DNA of 15,294 nt from Thermoplasmata archaeon. GTDB lineage: Archaea; Thermoplasmatota; Thermoplasmata; Lutacidiplasmatales; UBA184. The position numbers and the translations under genes are program-made. The DNA lies in assembly GCA_030039995.1 (NCBI GenBank), contig JASHUL010000161.1:1-15294 (forward strand). Reading direction: 5' to 3'. The notes under the pieces are model-generated. The model worked only from the letters and a program-made list of their open reading frames with translations, was not told the DNA's origin and ran no database searches. Below are positions 8,301 to 15,088 of this stretch, in pieces. Within the stretch, counting starts at the first letter, position 1, and each line of letters starts with the position of its first letter.

Positions 8301-9506
8301 GGTCGGGTCGGCGGCCAGCGTGTAGCCACCGCTGCCCTCGGCCCCGCCACCGGTGACGCCGACCTGGACCGCATAGTAGGGTCCCGAGCCGACCATCGTG
8401 TACTGGACCGCGGGCTGGGGGGACGGCGGCGCCGTCAACTCCAGCTCCTGGAGCGGGTCCCAGATCTGCGGAGAGACGGTGCTGAGCCAGTTCTTGAAGG
8501 ACGCCGAGCTCGAGCTCGTCCCGTTTCCGGGCATCAGGCACGGCCCATCGCCCTTCGCGGCGGTCGTCCCGTCAAAGCCGGGGACCCCCGCGCCAAGGTA
8601 GGTGAACGTGCCGCACGGCGTGATGCTTCCGCCGAGCGGGTCGGAGACCAGCTCGAGGAAGAACGGCCACGCCTCGCCCGATGCGCCCACGTTGAACGTG
8701 ACGCATCCGTTGGTCGGCAGGTTGCCGGTCGGGTTCGGACAGTACTGCGTGTCGTTGATCAGTATCGAGTTGAAGACCGGCGAGGGAGTGTTGTTGTACG
8801 GATAGTGGATCGAGTTGTCGTACGTCGGTGACCCCGGGGGCAGCAGCGCCTGAGCCTGAATCCACCCGTTGTTGTAGCCGACTGCGGGGAGGTTCGCGAA
8901 CGCCAACGTCCGGATGAAGGAGAACAGCACGTCGGTCGGATAGACCGGCCAGCTGACCTTCGTCGCGGGGTCGTAGAACTTCGCGCCCGCGGAGATCTCG
9001 AAGCTGTAGTATTGCGGAGCGCCCGTCGTCGCGTTGGGGAAGACGAGGGTGCTACCGGTTTCGGCGAGACACTGGGCGGAGCCCGGAACGCAGGTCGCGA
9101 TCTCGGGCACCCAGTCGCTCGGCGAGGGCCCCGTCTGGGTCCCGTTGAAGGCGATCAGGGTTTCGTAGACGTTGCTGATCGGTTCGTCATCGACCGTGTA
9201 GTACGCGACGGCGGGGTCGACCGTCGGCGCACCGCCCGGTGCGAGTTCGTAAATTTCCAAAGTTCCCGGGTGAGGACCGGCTCCCGAAGAGGTCTGCACG
9301 GTCGAAGGAGTTACTGTCGAGGCGGCCGTAGTGGCGGCGGCGCTACTCGACGCCGAGGTAGACACGGTCGGCGAAGTGCTCAGCGTCGCCCCCGAGGCGG
9401 ACGCCAGCGGTCCGTTGCTCAGCGGCGCCAGCACGCTCAGCCCGAACAGCACGACCACCAAGATCGCCAAGACGGTCAGATACCGACCAATGCCTGTGCC
9501 CTTCAT
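5316..9506 (-). CDS. Giant membrane-anchored peptide-binding protein (SBP family 5) with six C-terminal beta repeats
   Basis: Starting at the ATG at 9506, the protein has 1,396 residues. Residues 1-36 form a signal peptide, ~37-75 a Ser/Thr-rich linker, and ~78-835 an extracellular binding domain of the OppA/DppA family, about 200 residues longer than usual. Landmarks are LEIYELAPGGAPTVDPAVAY, the SNVYETLIAFNG segment, VGSGPYY and NWGWVPDYGDPTDYM. Six repeats of 77-85 residues start at ~838, 921, 1006, 1086, 1165 and 1242. A membrane helix (~1333-1356) and a basic then Ser/Thr-rich tail end the protein. It should catch peptides outside the cell and pass them to the OppBC channel encoded divergently. 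It has 14 cysteines, all in the binding domain and in close pairs, and more than 25 N-x-S/T sequons. An upstream in-frame ATG at 9548 is rejected: AGGGG lies 8 bases before 9506 and the signal peptide begins there. Peptide specificity is inferred from family and context. Confidence 0.88.
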   Translation of the reverse strand: MKGTGIGRYLTVLAILVVVLFGLSVLAPLSNGPLASASGATLSTSPTVSTSASSSAAATTAASTVTPSTVQTSSGAGPHPGTLEIYELAPGGAPTVDPAVAYYTVDDEPISNVYETLIAFNGTQTGPSPSDWVPEIATCVPGSAQCLAETGSTLVFPNATTGAPQYYSFEISAGAKFYDPATKVSWPVYPTDVLFSFIRTLAFANLPAVGYNNGWIQAQALLPPGSPTYDNSIHYPYNNTPSPVFNSILINDTQYCPNPTGNLPTNGCVTFNVGASGEAWPFFLELVSDPLGGSITPCGTFTYLGAGVPGFDGTTAAKGDGPCLMPGNGTSSSSASFKNWLSTVSPQIWDPLQELELTAPPSPQPAVQYTMVGSGPYYAVQVGVTGGGAEGSGGYTLAADPTYTAPEGCAGQPNCLPEAGTYIPNVVVYWQDTDTLGIEEAVAGQADTIQYDPTDTSTILDLVHTGTFNLLQDVLTGNNWNMMFELTFNTTNEAAIDPNGPGATNVPGDFLSNLGLRQFLVEAFPYTTVQSTINTVDGVEYGINYGGAIPPGQTTYYPSNVTWPGCGGLGSCSASEGNPQTSPAVAGGAASWWQNITNPSGPYYDSELASCSSSTPCKFAIQGWVGNPTLDATIEAWIAAVKSLTGGAIQMYFFDITGSELYTEVGLGNGQGSLPVFNWGWVPDYGDPTDYMVPFWLPNGTFSFAQGLYSTFAEPQYNDVTACGHDDPSSWADLVYWANYAADQGTTLGIPSECQGIAYQTLVEWNALAAHEVNLTYRVLEYNLIEHIGNELAIEVYDYTQVLAVDYGTWLSETGINLNPSVGGGGVQTWYTWVYADTVFQVSVQENTLGAGHTFSATLDGTTLSTTTVAGTSYLNFTGLANGTYPYWIGFTSGFGASPANGTAVINGANTTVSVAYTAFSGTTNTLSFTEGGLVSNTTWQILIQNVGVLSSNLPTIAFTLPVNTTPGWNYTPGVVVGYAHAAQGTVSFDASAAVDVTVTYVGVILTTYAITFAPTGLPSTQTWSISLGSPAFTLTGTGNITFYEENGTYIFSIGTVTGYNPPASAGQVAVVGANLIVSVPFSTPGNGFDLTFEEQGLPHGSAWNVTVDGFGIQSTTPTLTFLFPNGTYNWSVSTIGGWTTDTWSGTAVVNGTTPPVTIKFVPFTYAVTFFEGGLTTGAAWAVLVNGTSYPSSTYYLTVDLPNGTWAFSVPTITGYLATPTSGNVTVAAAPTTQVIIFGPIPETFTVTFTASGLPTGATWTVFFDGKSTAGTATSVSFSGVVNNTYTYAILAPSGYTASPSGGTVTVNGGNASQTITFTPTTTPPAAQNQNFLGTLAYALIGLFVVLAVIFLALALYWRGRKPPTSAPPQSWESGTTDNKGTMESTDDQSSTPPSS
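5544..6995 (-). repeat. Six tandem ~80-residue beta-sandwich-like repeats in the binding protein
   Basis: Units run approximately 6995-6747, 6746-6492, 6491-6252, 6251-6015, 6014-5784 and 5783-5544. The better-conserved units share an opening 'TFxExGLPxGxxW', a middle 'NGTYxxSV' and a later 'GY...P..G.V.V', ending in a short strand and 'F'. The first unit is the most divergent. The pattern suggests Ig- or fibronectin-like beta modules forming a stalk between the binding domain and the membrane helix. None of them contains cysteine. They have diverged well past DNA-level identity, so they are old protein repeats rather than recent DNA duplications. Confidence 0.8.
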
Positions 9507-9514
9507 TCTCGAAA

Positions 9515-9519
9515 CCCCT
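9515..9519 (-). promoter_or_regulatory. Shine-Dalgarno of the binding-protein gene
   Basis: AGGGG on the minus strand lies 8 bases before the ATG at 9506 and supports that start over the ATG at 9548. Confidence 0.5.
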
Positions 9520-9564
9520 GTGTGAGGACCCGGAGGCCCTGCGGGCACCCCAGCGGAACGCCCG

Positions 9565-9571
9565 ATATATA
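9565..9571 (-). promoter_or_regulatory. TATA box of the binding-protein gene
   Basis: TATATAT on the minus strand is the clearest TATA box in the window. A start site ~26 bases downstream (~9542) gives a leader of about 35 bases that includes the AGGGG. It would also fall downstream of the ATG at 9548, excluding that codon. Confidence 0.65.
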
Positions 9572-9645
9572 CCTTACATCGACCGCGGCTCGCCGAAGGG
9601 AACTCCGGGCGCTGGTGGGCAGTTCACCTCTCGACCGCGCGCGGG

Positions 9646-9662
9646 CGAACGACCCTCGTTCG
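9646..9662. promoter_or_regulatory. Perfect inverted repeat, candidate operator
   Basis: CGAACGA, spacer CCC, TCGTTCG: seven paired bases in each arm. It lies about 75 bases upstream of the minus-strand TATA box and about 110 bases upstream of the plus-strand one, a reasonable place for a dimeric regulator. No T-tract follows, so it does not look like a terminator. A chance occurrence in GC-rich DNA cannot be excluded. Confidence 0.35.
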
Positions 9663-9771
9663 GGGACGCGGCCGAACGCCTCCAAAGGGGCGCGAAGTGA
9701 CGCTCGACTCCTCTGCGGCGGGCCGCTCCGGCCTCACGCCGTGCTCCCGAAGGATTGGCTCGCCGTCTGAG

Positions 9772-9779
9772 TTTAAGTA
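9772..9779 (+). promoter_or_regulatory. TATA box of the oppBCDF operon
   Basis: TTTAAGTA stands out in GC-rich surroundings. A start site ~25 bases downstream falls near 9800, before the ATG at 9811 and after the GTG at 9790, which helps decide the oppB start. Confidence 0.5.
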
Positions 9780-9810
9780 GCGGCGGACGGTGAAGGCTAT
9801 CCGAACCGCC

Positions 9811-11055
9811 ATGCGGATGTGGGTGTTCATCGTCCGCAGATCGATCCTCATCATTCCCGTCATCATCGGCGTGATGACGATTACCTTCGCGCTGGTGAGC
9901 GCGCTCCCCGTCGAGCAGCAGCTCATCGCGCATTACGGCCAGCCCGGCACGCACGACGAGTGGATCTACGACCCGACCCTGCAGCCGGGCCAGGGCGATT
10001 GCCCGCCCGCGCCCAACACGCACACCTGTCCGAACAAATTCTACGAGTACGCCCTCAACCAACTGGGTCTGAACAAACCGCTGCCCGTGCAGTGGGGCAT
10101 CTACATCTACCACAGCCTCACGTTCCAATGGGGGACGGTCAACAACCACTCGACGGTCGCCGACATCGACTCCAACCTGAAGGACCTCCCGGTGACCACG
10201 GTCCTGTCGTGGTACCTCCCCTACACCCTCGAGCTCGCAGGGCTTTCTCTCGTCATCATCCTCGCGATCGCGATCCCGCTCGGCAATCTCTCGGCCGTGA
10301 ACCGCAACCGACCGGTCGACCAGGCGTCCCGGGTCCTGTCGTTCTCGGGATTCGCGATGCCCACGTTCCTGCTGGCCTCGTTATTGCTGATGGGGGCCGT
10401 GATCGCGCTCGGGTCGCTCAACTCCACTCACTACCTGGTCAAGGCTCCCTGGTGTACCGCCGGCGAGTCCGCCTTCGAGGAGTTTTTCGGTTCGTGGCCT
10501 TCCCCCTTATGCTTCAACATTCAGTCGATCTACCCGGCCTGGATGGGCGGCGGGGTGCACTCGACGCCGACCGGCTTCCCGACCGTGGACGCGGTCATCC
10601 ACGGCCAGTATTGGCTGGCGCTCGACACCGTGATCCGGATGATCCTGCCGGCGATCGCGATCGCCTTCGGCTCGATCGCGGTCCTCCTGCGGTTCGTTCG
10701 GAACAGCATGCTGGAAGTGATGAACCTCGACTTTGTCCGTACCGCACGCGCCGAAGGGATCCCGCAAAAGACCGTCGTGAGTCGTCACGCGGGACGGAAC
10801 TCGCTCAACGTCACGATCACCGTGTTAGGGTTGACCTTCGCATTCTTCATCGGCGGCTTTCCCGTCATCGAGTCGGTGTTCGGACTGAACGGCGTCGGCC
10901 TGATCCTCGCGCTGTCGATCGAACAGTCCTCGGGGACCGTCGACTTCGGGCTGATCTTCGGCACGACGCTCCTGTTCACGTTCATCATCGTGATCGCGAA
11001 CATCATCGTGGACATCCTCTACGCCTATCTGGACCCCCGGGTACGACTGGGGTGA
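9811..11055 (+). CDS. oppB: Peptide ABC transporter permease, OppB/DppB family
   Basis: From the ATG at 9811 the protein has 414 residues. It starts with the usual membrane segment (~8-31), MRMWVFIVRRSILIIP. The ABC permease core includes the EAA loop (~308-335, FVRTARAEG...RHAGRN), which touches the ATPases, followed by GGFPVIESVFGLNGVG. With OppC it should form the membrane channel for peptides. It is ~80 residues longer than common OppB proteins because of two extracytoplasmic loops (~32-110 and ~205-250). Each loop has one cysteine pair, C64/C73 and C215/C234. An in-frame GTG at 9790 would add seven residues but lies too close behind the TATA box. The gene is followed by oppC after 4 bases. 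Substrate could be dipeptides, oligopeptides or another SBP-5 ligand such as nickel or sugars; a peptide is most likely from context. Confidence 0.93.
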   Translation: MRMWVFIVRRSILIIPVIIGVMTITFALVSALPVEQQLIAHYGQPGTHDEWIYDPTLQPGQGDCPPAPNTHTCPNKFYEYALNQLGLNKPLPVQWGIYIYHSLTFQWGTVNNHSTVADIDSNLKDLPVTTVLSWYLPYTLELAGLSLVIILAIAIPLGNLSAVNRNRPVDQASRVLSFSGFAMPTFLLASLLLMGAVIALGSLNSTHYLVKAPWCTAGESAFEEFFGSWPSPLCFNIQSIYPAWMGGGVHSTPTGFPTVDAVIHGQYWLALDTVIRMILPAIAIAFGSIAVLLRFVRNSMLEVMNLDFVRTARAEGIPQKTVVSRHAGRNSLNVTITVLGLTFAFFIGGFPVIESVFGLNGVGLILALSIEQSSGTVDFGLIFGTTLLFTFIIVIANIIVDILYAYLDPRVRLG

Positions 11056-11059
11056 GGGA

Positions 11060-12208
11060 GTGACCGAGATCGAGCCGACCGCAACCCCGACCGCCCCGAT
11101 CGGCAAGCGGATCAACCCGCGGATCGCGCAATGGAAGCGGACGTGGTACTTCCTCCGAGGGAACACGCTCGCCCTCATCGGGCTCGGGATCATCCTGCTG
11201 ATCATCGTCGTCGCCATCTATGCCGCGACGACGAACCTCAGCTGGAACCAGATGACCGCGTACTGCGGTACGAACCAGGTGGACGGGGGTCCCAGCACGT
11301 GCGGCCCCGGATTCCCCACCGTGTGCACGTACCCGGCCGGCTCCGCGCCGCCCGGCCCGGGATGCTATCAAACGCCGGCCAACGAGTTGTCCGAGGTCGC
11401 CCCGACTTGGTCGACCCACCCCTTAGGGCTGGGACCTTTGCCGCTCGGGTCGTTGACCGTGGTTCCTGACGAGCAGTACTTCTACAGCACGTACCAGGGC
11501 CTCTTGCGGGGCTCGGATTGGTCGTTGATCATCTCGGTCTCCATCGTCGGGACGGGCGCTCTGCTGGGGCTCCTGATCGGGGCGGTCTCGGGTTTCCTGG
11601 GCGGTACGATCGACGAGGCGATCATGCGCCTCGTCGACATCTTTCTCTCGATCCCCCAGGTGCTGTTCGTCATCATCTTCGTCTCGGTGATCACCGACGT
11701 GCATCCGGCGATCTTAGGGCTCTCCACCACGGCGAGCGCCATGGTCGAGCTGATCATCGCGTTCATCATCACCTGGTGGCCGTTCTACGCGCGCGTCGTC
11801 CGCGGACAAGTGCTCGTCGTGCGGGAGCAGAAGTACGTCGAGGCGGCGCAGGCGAGCGGCGCGAGCCGGGGCCGCATCGTGCTGCGGCACATCGTGCCGA
11901 ACAGCGTCTATCCGGTGTTCATCCAGATGTCGCTGGACGTCGGGACCGTTCCGTTGTTCCTGGGGATTCTCGTGTTCCTGGGCTTCCGCATCTTTCCCAG
12001 TCAGTACTTCCCCGAGTGGGGATCCGTGACCGCCCTTTCGGTGGTGAAGCTCACGTCGTTCTTGACCACCTGCCAGACGTCGACCGGCTGCGTCATCCCG
12101 TGGTGGCAGCTGTTCTTCCCCGGGCTCGCGCTGTTCCTCTACGCGATCAGCGTGAACTTCCTCTCGGACGGCCTCCGCGACGCGCTCGACCCCCGGCTGC
12201 GGAGGTAG
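11060..12208 (+). CDS. oppC: Peptide ABC transporter permease, OppC/DppC family
   Basis: The 382-residue partner of OppB starts at a GTG 4 bases after the oppB stop, with GGTGAGGG overlapping that stop as a ribosome site. The first membrane segment is ~37-56, then a long extracytoplasmic loop reaches ~150. The ABC permease core follows with an EAA loop at 259-281 (YVEAAQASG...RHIVPN). The loop carries C69, C81, C89 and C102, and a later loop has C338-x5-C344, all on the outer side by the predicted topology. The end FLSDGLRDALDPRLRR is typical for OppC/DppC. The next gene starts 11 bases downstream. Confidence 0.93.
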   Translation: MTEIEPTATPTAPIGKRINPRIAQWKRTWYFLRGNTLALIGLGIILLIIVVAIYAATTNLSWNQMTAYCGTNQVDGGPSTCGPGFPTVCTYPAGSAPPGPGCYQTPANELSEVAPTWSTHPLGLGPLPLGSLTVVPDEQYFYSTYQGLLRGSDWSLIISVSIVGTGALLGLLIGAVSGFLGGTIDEAIMRLVDIFLSIPQVLFVIIFVSVITDVHPAILGLSTTASAMVELIIAFIITWWPFYARVVRGQVLVVREQKYVEAAQASGASRGRIVLRHIVPNSVYPVFIQMSLDVGTVPLFLGILVFLGFRIFPSQYFPEWGSVTALSVVKLTSFLTTCQTSTGCVIPWWQLFFPGLALFLYAISVNFLSDGLRDALDPRLRR

Positions 12209-12219
12209 CCGGTCGACCG

Positions 12220-13833
12220 ATGGCTACCGGCACCCTCACCCCTCCGGCGGAACCGTTACCCGAGGCCGCCGCCCCGCTACCGGAAGCGCCCGCGGCCGCT
12301 GAGACCGCACCCCCCGCCGACGATGCGATCCTCACGATCAAGGACCTGCGGACGTACTTCTACACCTACGACGGCGTCGTCAAGGCGCTGGACGGCGTCT
12401 CTCTGAAGATCCGCCGCGGCGAGACGACCGGGCTCGTCGGAGAGACCGGGTGCGGCAAGAGCGTGACCGCGTTCTCGGTGACGCGGCTCATCGCGGACCC
12501 CCCGGGGCGCATCATGGGCGGGAGGGTGCTGTTCGACGGGGCGAACCTTCTCTGGCGCCTCGAGGGGGAGGCCAAGTACGTCACCAAGCCGAACACCCCG
12601 CGGGTGAAGGTCAAGCGGTACTTCCGGCGGATCCGCGCCGCCGACACCCGCATGACCGCGATCCGGGGCCGGCGGATCTCGATGATCTTCCAGGAGCCGT
12701 CCCAGGCGATGAACCCGGTCTTCTCGATCTCCAACCAGCTGGGAGAGGTGCTCCTGCTGCACCGGGGCGTCGAGATCGTCGGCGCGATGCTCGCGGCGAC
12801 CCCACGGAACCCGGAGGTCGGTGCGGCACTGGACGCGGTCGTCAGCGCGGCGACCCGTCGCCAGCGCGAGGAGCTGATCGTCGCCGCCCGCCGTCTCGGG
12901 GAGGTGACCGGCTCGGAGAGTTTCGGGACCGAGGCGTACCACACGGCTCGCGCGGCTCCTCCGGGCGCGGGCGACTTGAAGCCCCGACTGGTGCGCGCCA
13001 TGGCCCGGTTGCGGGTCAGCCCCTCCCAGAAGCGGTATCTCGAGCATCGTCGGCGGTTGATGCGGCTGCAACAGCAATTGGCGGACATCTCGCTCGACGA
13101 GATGCGGACGGAGCAGCCGAAGAACGCCGCGCGTCGTCAGGTCCAGCGGAAGATCTTTTCCGAGCGCCTCCGGCACGCGTACTACGGGCTCTGGGGGATC
13201 CGCTCTCGCATGCGGCGGCCCCTCAACACCGAGACGTTCTGGCGGACCGTCCGACTGCTCGAAGGAGTCTCGATCGCGAACCCTGCCCAGGTCGCCCGGG
13301 GGTACCCGCACGAGCTGTCGGGGGGGATGCTCCAGCGCGTGATGATCGCGATGGCCCTCTCCTCCGACCCGGATGTGCTGATCGCGGACGAGCCGACGAC
13401 GGCGCTGGACGTCACCATCCAAGCCCAGATCCTCGAGCTGATGCGCGACCTGAAGCAGCGGGTCGGGACGTCGATCCTGCTGATCACGCACGACCTCGCC
13501 GTGATCGCGGAGGTCGCCGACCGCGTCTGCGTGATGTACGCGGGGCAGATCGTGGAACAAGGCCCGGTCGCCGACGTCTTCCGCCAGCCGCTGCACCCGT
13601 ACGCGCAGGGATTGCTCGCGTCGATCCCGCGGTTCGACCAGCCGGACAAGGACTTGCAGTCGATCCCCGGCTCGGTCCCGAACCTGATCACGCCGCCCAC
13701 CGGCTGCCGCTTCCATCCGCGGTGTCCGCACGCGATGCCCATCTGCAAGGGCGAGCGTCCACCGATGACGGTCGAAGGGCCCGAGCACACCGTCGCGTGC
13801 TATTTATACACGGGTCCGGTCGCGCCCGATTAG
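12220..13833 (+). CDS. oppD: Peptide ABC transporter ATPase OppD/DppD, with a large insert
   Basis: This 537-residue protein, against ~330 for usual OppD, powers uptake from the cytoplasmic side. It has a Pro/Ala-rich N-tail (1-33), Walker A GETGCGKS (74-81), Q-loop Q158, signature LSGGM (366-370), Walker B with D390-E391, and switch His H424, so the ATPase set is complete. The C-terminal oligopeptide-transporter domain carries C-x5-C-x6-C-x17-C, a cysteine set seen in this family and in some members linked to an Fe-S cluster. Q-loop to signature is 208 residues instead of ~60. The extra part, ~184-337, is Arg/Glu/Ala-rich, appears helical, and sits inside the helical subdomain. A smaller extra of ~25 residues lies between Walker A and the Q-loop. 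The frame is intact throughout with codon use like its neighbours. GGAGG (12201-12205) precedes the ATG. Confidence 0.93.
   Translation: MATGTLTPPAEPLPEAAAPLPEAPAAAETAPPADDAILTIKDLRTYFYTYDGVVKALDGVSLKIRRGETTGLVGETGCGKSVTAFSVTRLIADPPGRIMGGRVLFDGANLLWRLEGEAKYVTKPNTPRVKVKRYFRRIRAADTRMTAIRGRRISMIFQEPSQAMNPVFSISNQLGEVLLLHRGVEIVGAMLAATPRNPEVGAALDAVVSAATRRQREELIVAARRLGEVTGSESFGTEAYHTARAAPPGAGDLKPRLVRAMARLRVSPSQKRYLEHRRRLMRLQQQLADISLDEMRTEQPKNAARRQVQRKIFSERLRHAYYGLWGIRSRMRRPLNTETFWRTVRLLEGVSIANPAQVARGYPHELSGGMLQRVMIAMALSSDPDVLIADEPTTALDVTIQAQILELMRDLKQRVGTSILLITHDLAVIAEVADRVCVMYAGQIVEQGPVADVFRQPLHPYAQGLLASIPRFDQPDKDLQSIPGSVPNLITPPTGCRFHPRCPHAMPICKGERPPMTVEGPEHTVACYLYTGPVAPD
12769..13230 (+). other. 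Region coding the ~154-residue insert of OppD
   Basis: This in-frame segment (residues ~184-337) separates LLLHRG from FWRTVRLLEG, which are nearly adjacent in ordinary OppD proteins. It has many Arg, Leu, Glu and Ala, apparent amphipathic helices, no cysteine and no recognised motif. Boundaries are judged by eye to about 10 residues. Confidence 0.65.
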
Positions 13834-13855
13834 CACGGCGGGAGAAGCCGACTTG

Positions 13856-15070
13856 ATGCAATCCGAGACGGCCCCCACGGTGCTCGCGGTCCGGAATCTC
13901 CGCAAGCACTTCCCGATCAAGGGCGGGCTGCTCTCGACGCAGATCGGCTCCGTGCGGGCGGTCGACGGCGTCAGCTTCGATATACATCAGGGCGAGACGG
14001 TCGGCTTGGTCGGCGAGTCCGGCTGCGGCAAGACGACCGTCGGGCGCCTCCTGCTCCGACTGATCGCCCCGACCGGCGGCCACACGTTCTATCGCCCCAC
14101 GGACGACGCCCTGACGCAGATCGACCAGCTCTACTCGACCCTCCGCCCGTACGCGAACCAGATCGACGACGGCCGTCGCGCGCTGTCGCCGAAAGCGAAA
14201 GAAGCGCTCGCGCGGCTCGACGTCCTGGCGAACGAGTACTCGATCTATCGGAAGTCCCGCCGCGAGATGCACGAGCTCCGCGGGAAGCTCCAGATCGTCT
14301 TCCAGGACCCGTTCAGCTCGCTCAGCCCGCGGATGCTCGTGCGGGACATCGTCTCCGAGCCGCTCGCGATCCATCACTCGGGGACGCGCGCCGAGCGGTA
14401 CCGACGCGCCTCCGACCTCCTGCGACAGGTCGGGCTCAACCCGGAGCACGAGTGGCGTTTCCCCCACGAGTTCTCCGGTGGCCAGCGCCAACGGATCGGC
14501 ATCGCGCGCGCGCTCGCCCTGCGGCCGGACTTCATCGTGCTCGACGAGCCGACGAGCGCGCTGGACGTCTCGGTGCAGGCGCAGATCCTGAACATCCTAC
14601 GCCAGCTCCAGGCCGAGCAGCGCCTCTCCTACCTGTTCATCTCCCACCACCTCTCGGTCGTGCGCGCGATCAGCCAGAAGGTCGTCGTGATGTACCTCGG
14701 GCGGGTCGTCGAACGGGCGCCGACCGACCAGTTGTTCGCGCGTCCGATGCACCCGTACACCCAGGCGCTCCTCTCGGCGATCCCGATCCCCGACCCGGCG
14801 CTGAAGCGGGAGAGGATCGTGCTGAAGGGTGATGTCCCGAGTCCCGCGGCCCCGCCGCCCGGATGCCACTTCCACACCCGGTGCCCCGCGGTGATGCCGG
14901 TCTGCTCGAAGGTCGACCCGCCGTTGCTCGAGGTCCGGCCGGATCACTTCGTCGCCTGCCACCTGTATCCGCAGGCGGTCACGAAAGCCGTCCCGAGCGC
15001 CGTCTTCGAGGGCCCGCCGACGGCGATGCCGGCCCCGCCGGACGAGCCGCTCGTCAACACGGCGTCGTAG
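13856..15070 (+). CDS. oppF: Peptide ABC transporter ATPase OppF/DppF, with a mid-size insert
   Basis: This second ATPase (404 residues) pairs with OppD. It has Walker A GESGCGKT (53-60), Q150 in FQDP, signature FSGGQ (206-210), Walker B with D230-E231 and switch His H264, followed by the C-terminal oligopeptide domain with C-x5-C-x6-C-x17-C. Walker A to Q-loop is ~90 residues instead of ~50. The extra part (~82-134) is rich in Leu, Arg, Glu and Tyr and looks helical, replacing the usual short beta segment. The Q-loop to signature distance is normal, so the insert is at a different place from that of OppD. GGGAG (13840-13844) lies 11 bases before the ATG; an in-frame TTG one codon earlier is an alternative. 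The C-terminus has a Pro-rich extension of ~40 residues. Confidence 0.94.
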   Translation: MQSETAPTVLAVRNLRKHFPIKGGLLSTQIGSVRAVDGVSFDIHQGETVGLVGESGCGKTTVGRLLLRLIAPTGGHTFYRPTDDALTQIDQLYSTLRPYANQIDDGRRALSPKAKEALARLDVLANEYSIYRKSRREMHELRGKLQIVFQDPFSSLSPRMLVRDIVSEPLAIHHSGTRAERYRRASDLLRQVGLNPEHEWRFPHEFSGGQRQRIGIARALALRPDFIVLDEPTSALDVSVQAQILNILRQLQAEQRLSYLFISHHLSVVRAISQKVVVMYLGRVVERAPTDQLFARPMHPYTQALLSAIPIPDPALKRERIVLKGDVPSPAAPPPGCHFHTRCPAVMPVCSKVDPPLLEVRPDHFVACHLYPQAVTKAVPSAVFEGPPTAMPAPPDEPLVNTAS

Positions 15071-15088
15071 ACCGCCGGGGGACGTCCG

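Larger units (their letters stand above)
9507..9810. promoter_or_regulatory. Divergent regulatory region between the binding protein and oppBCDF
   Basis: This ~300-base stretch has no convincing gene of its own. It holds a TATA box for each direction, a Shine-Dalgarno for the minus-strand gene and one perfect inverted repeat between the promoters. The arrangement would let one regulator control peptide capture and import together. Confidence 0.65.

Noticed and set aside
9507..9548. 14-residue N-terminal extension of the binding protein
   Set aside because: It would put Pro-rich residues ahead of the signal peptide, and the ATG at 9548 lies upstream of the start site expected from the TATA box.
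12307..13833. OppD/OppF C-terminal cysteine set as a novel metal site
   Set aside because: The C-x5-C-x6-C-x17-C arrangement is a recurring feature of the oligopeptide-transporter C-terminal domain, so it is noted in the annotation and not claimed as new.
12277..13856. Long frames overlapping oppD (12277-13788 minus, 12450-13856 plus)
   Set aside because: No domain is recognisable in either, while the oppD frame carries every ABC ATPase motif before and after the insert. I considered whether the insert marked a frameshift between two genes, but one frame is continuous.
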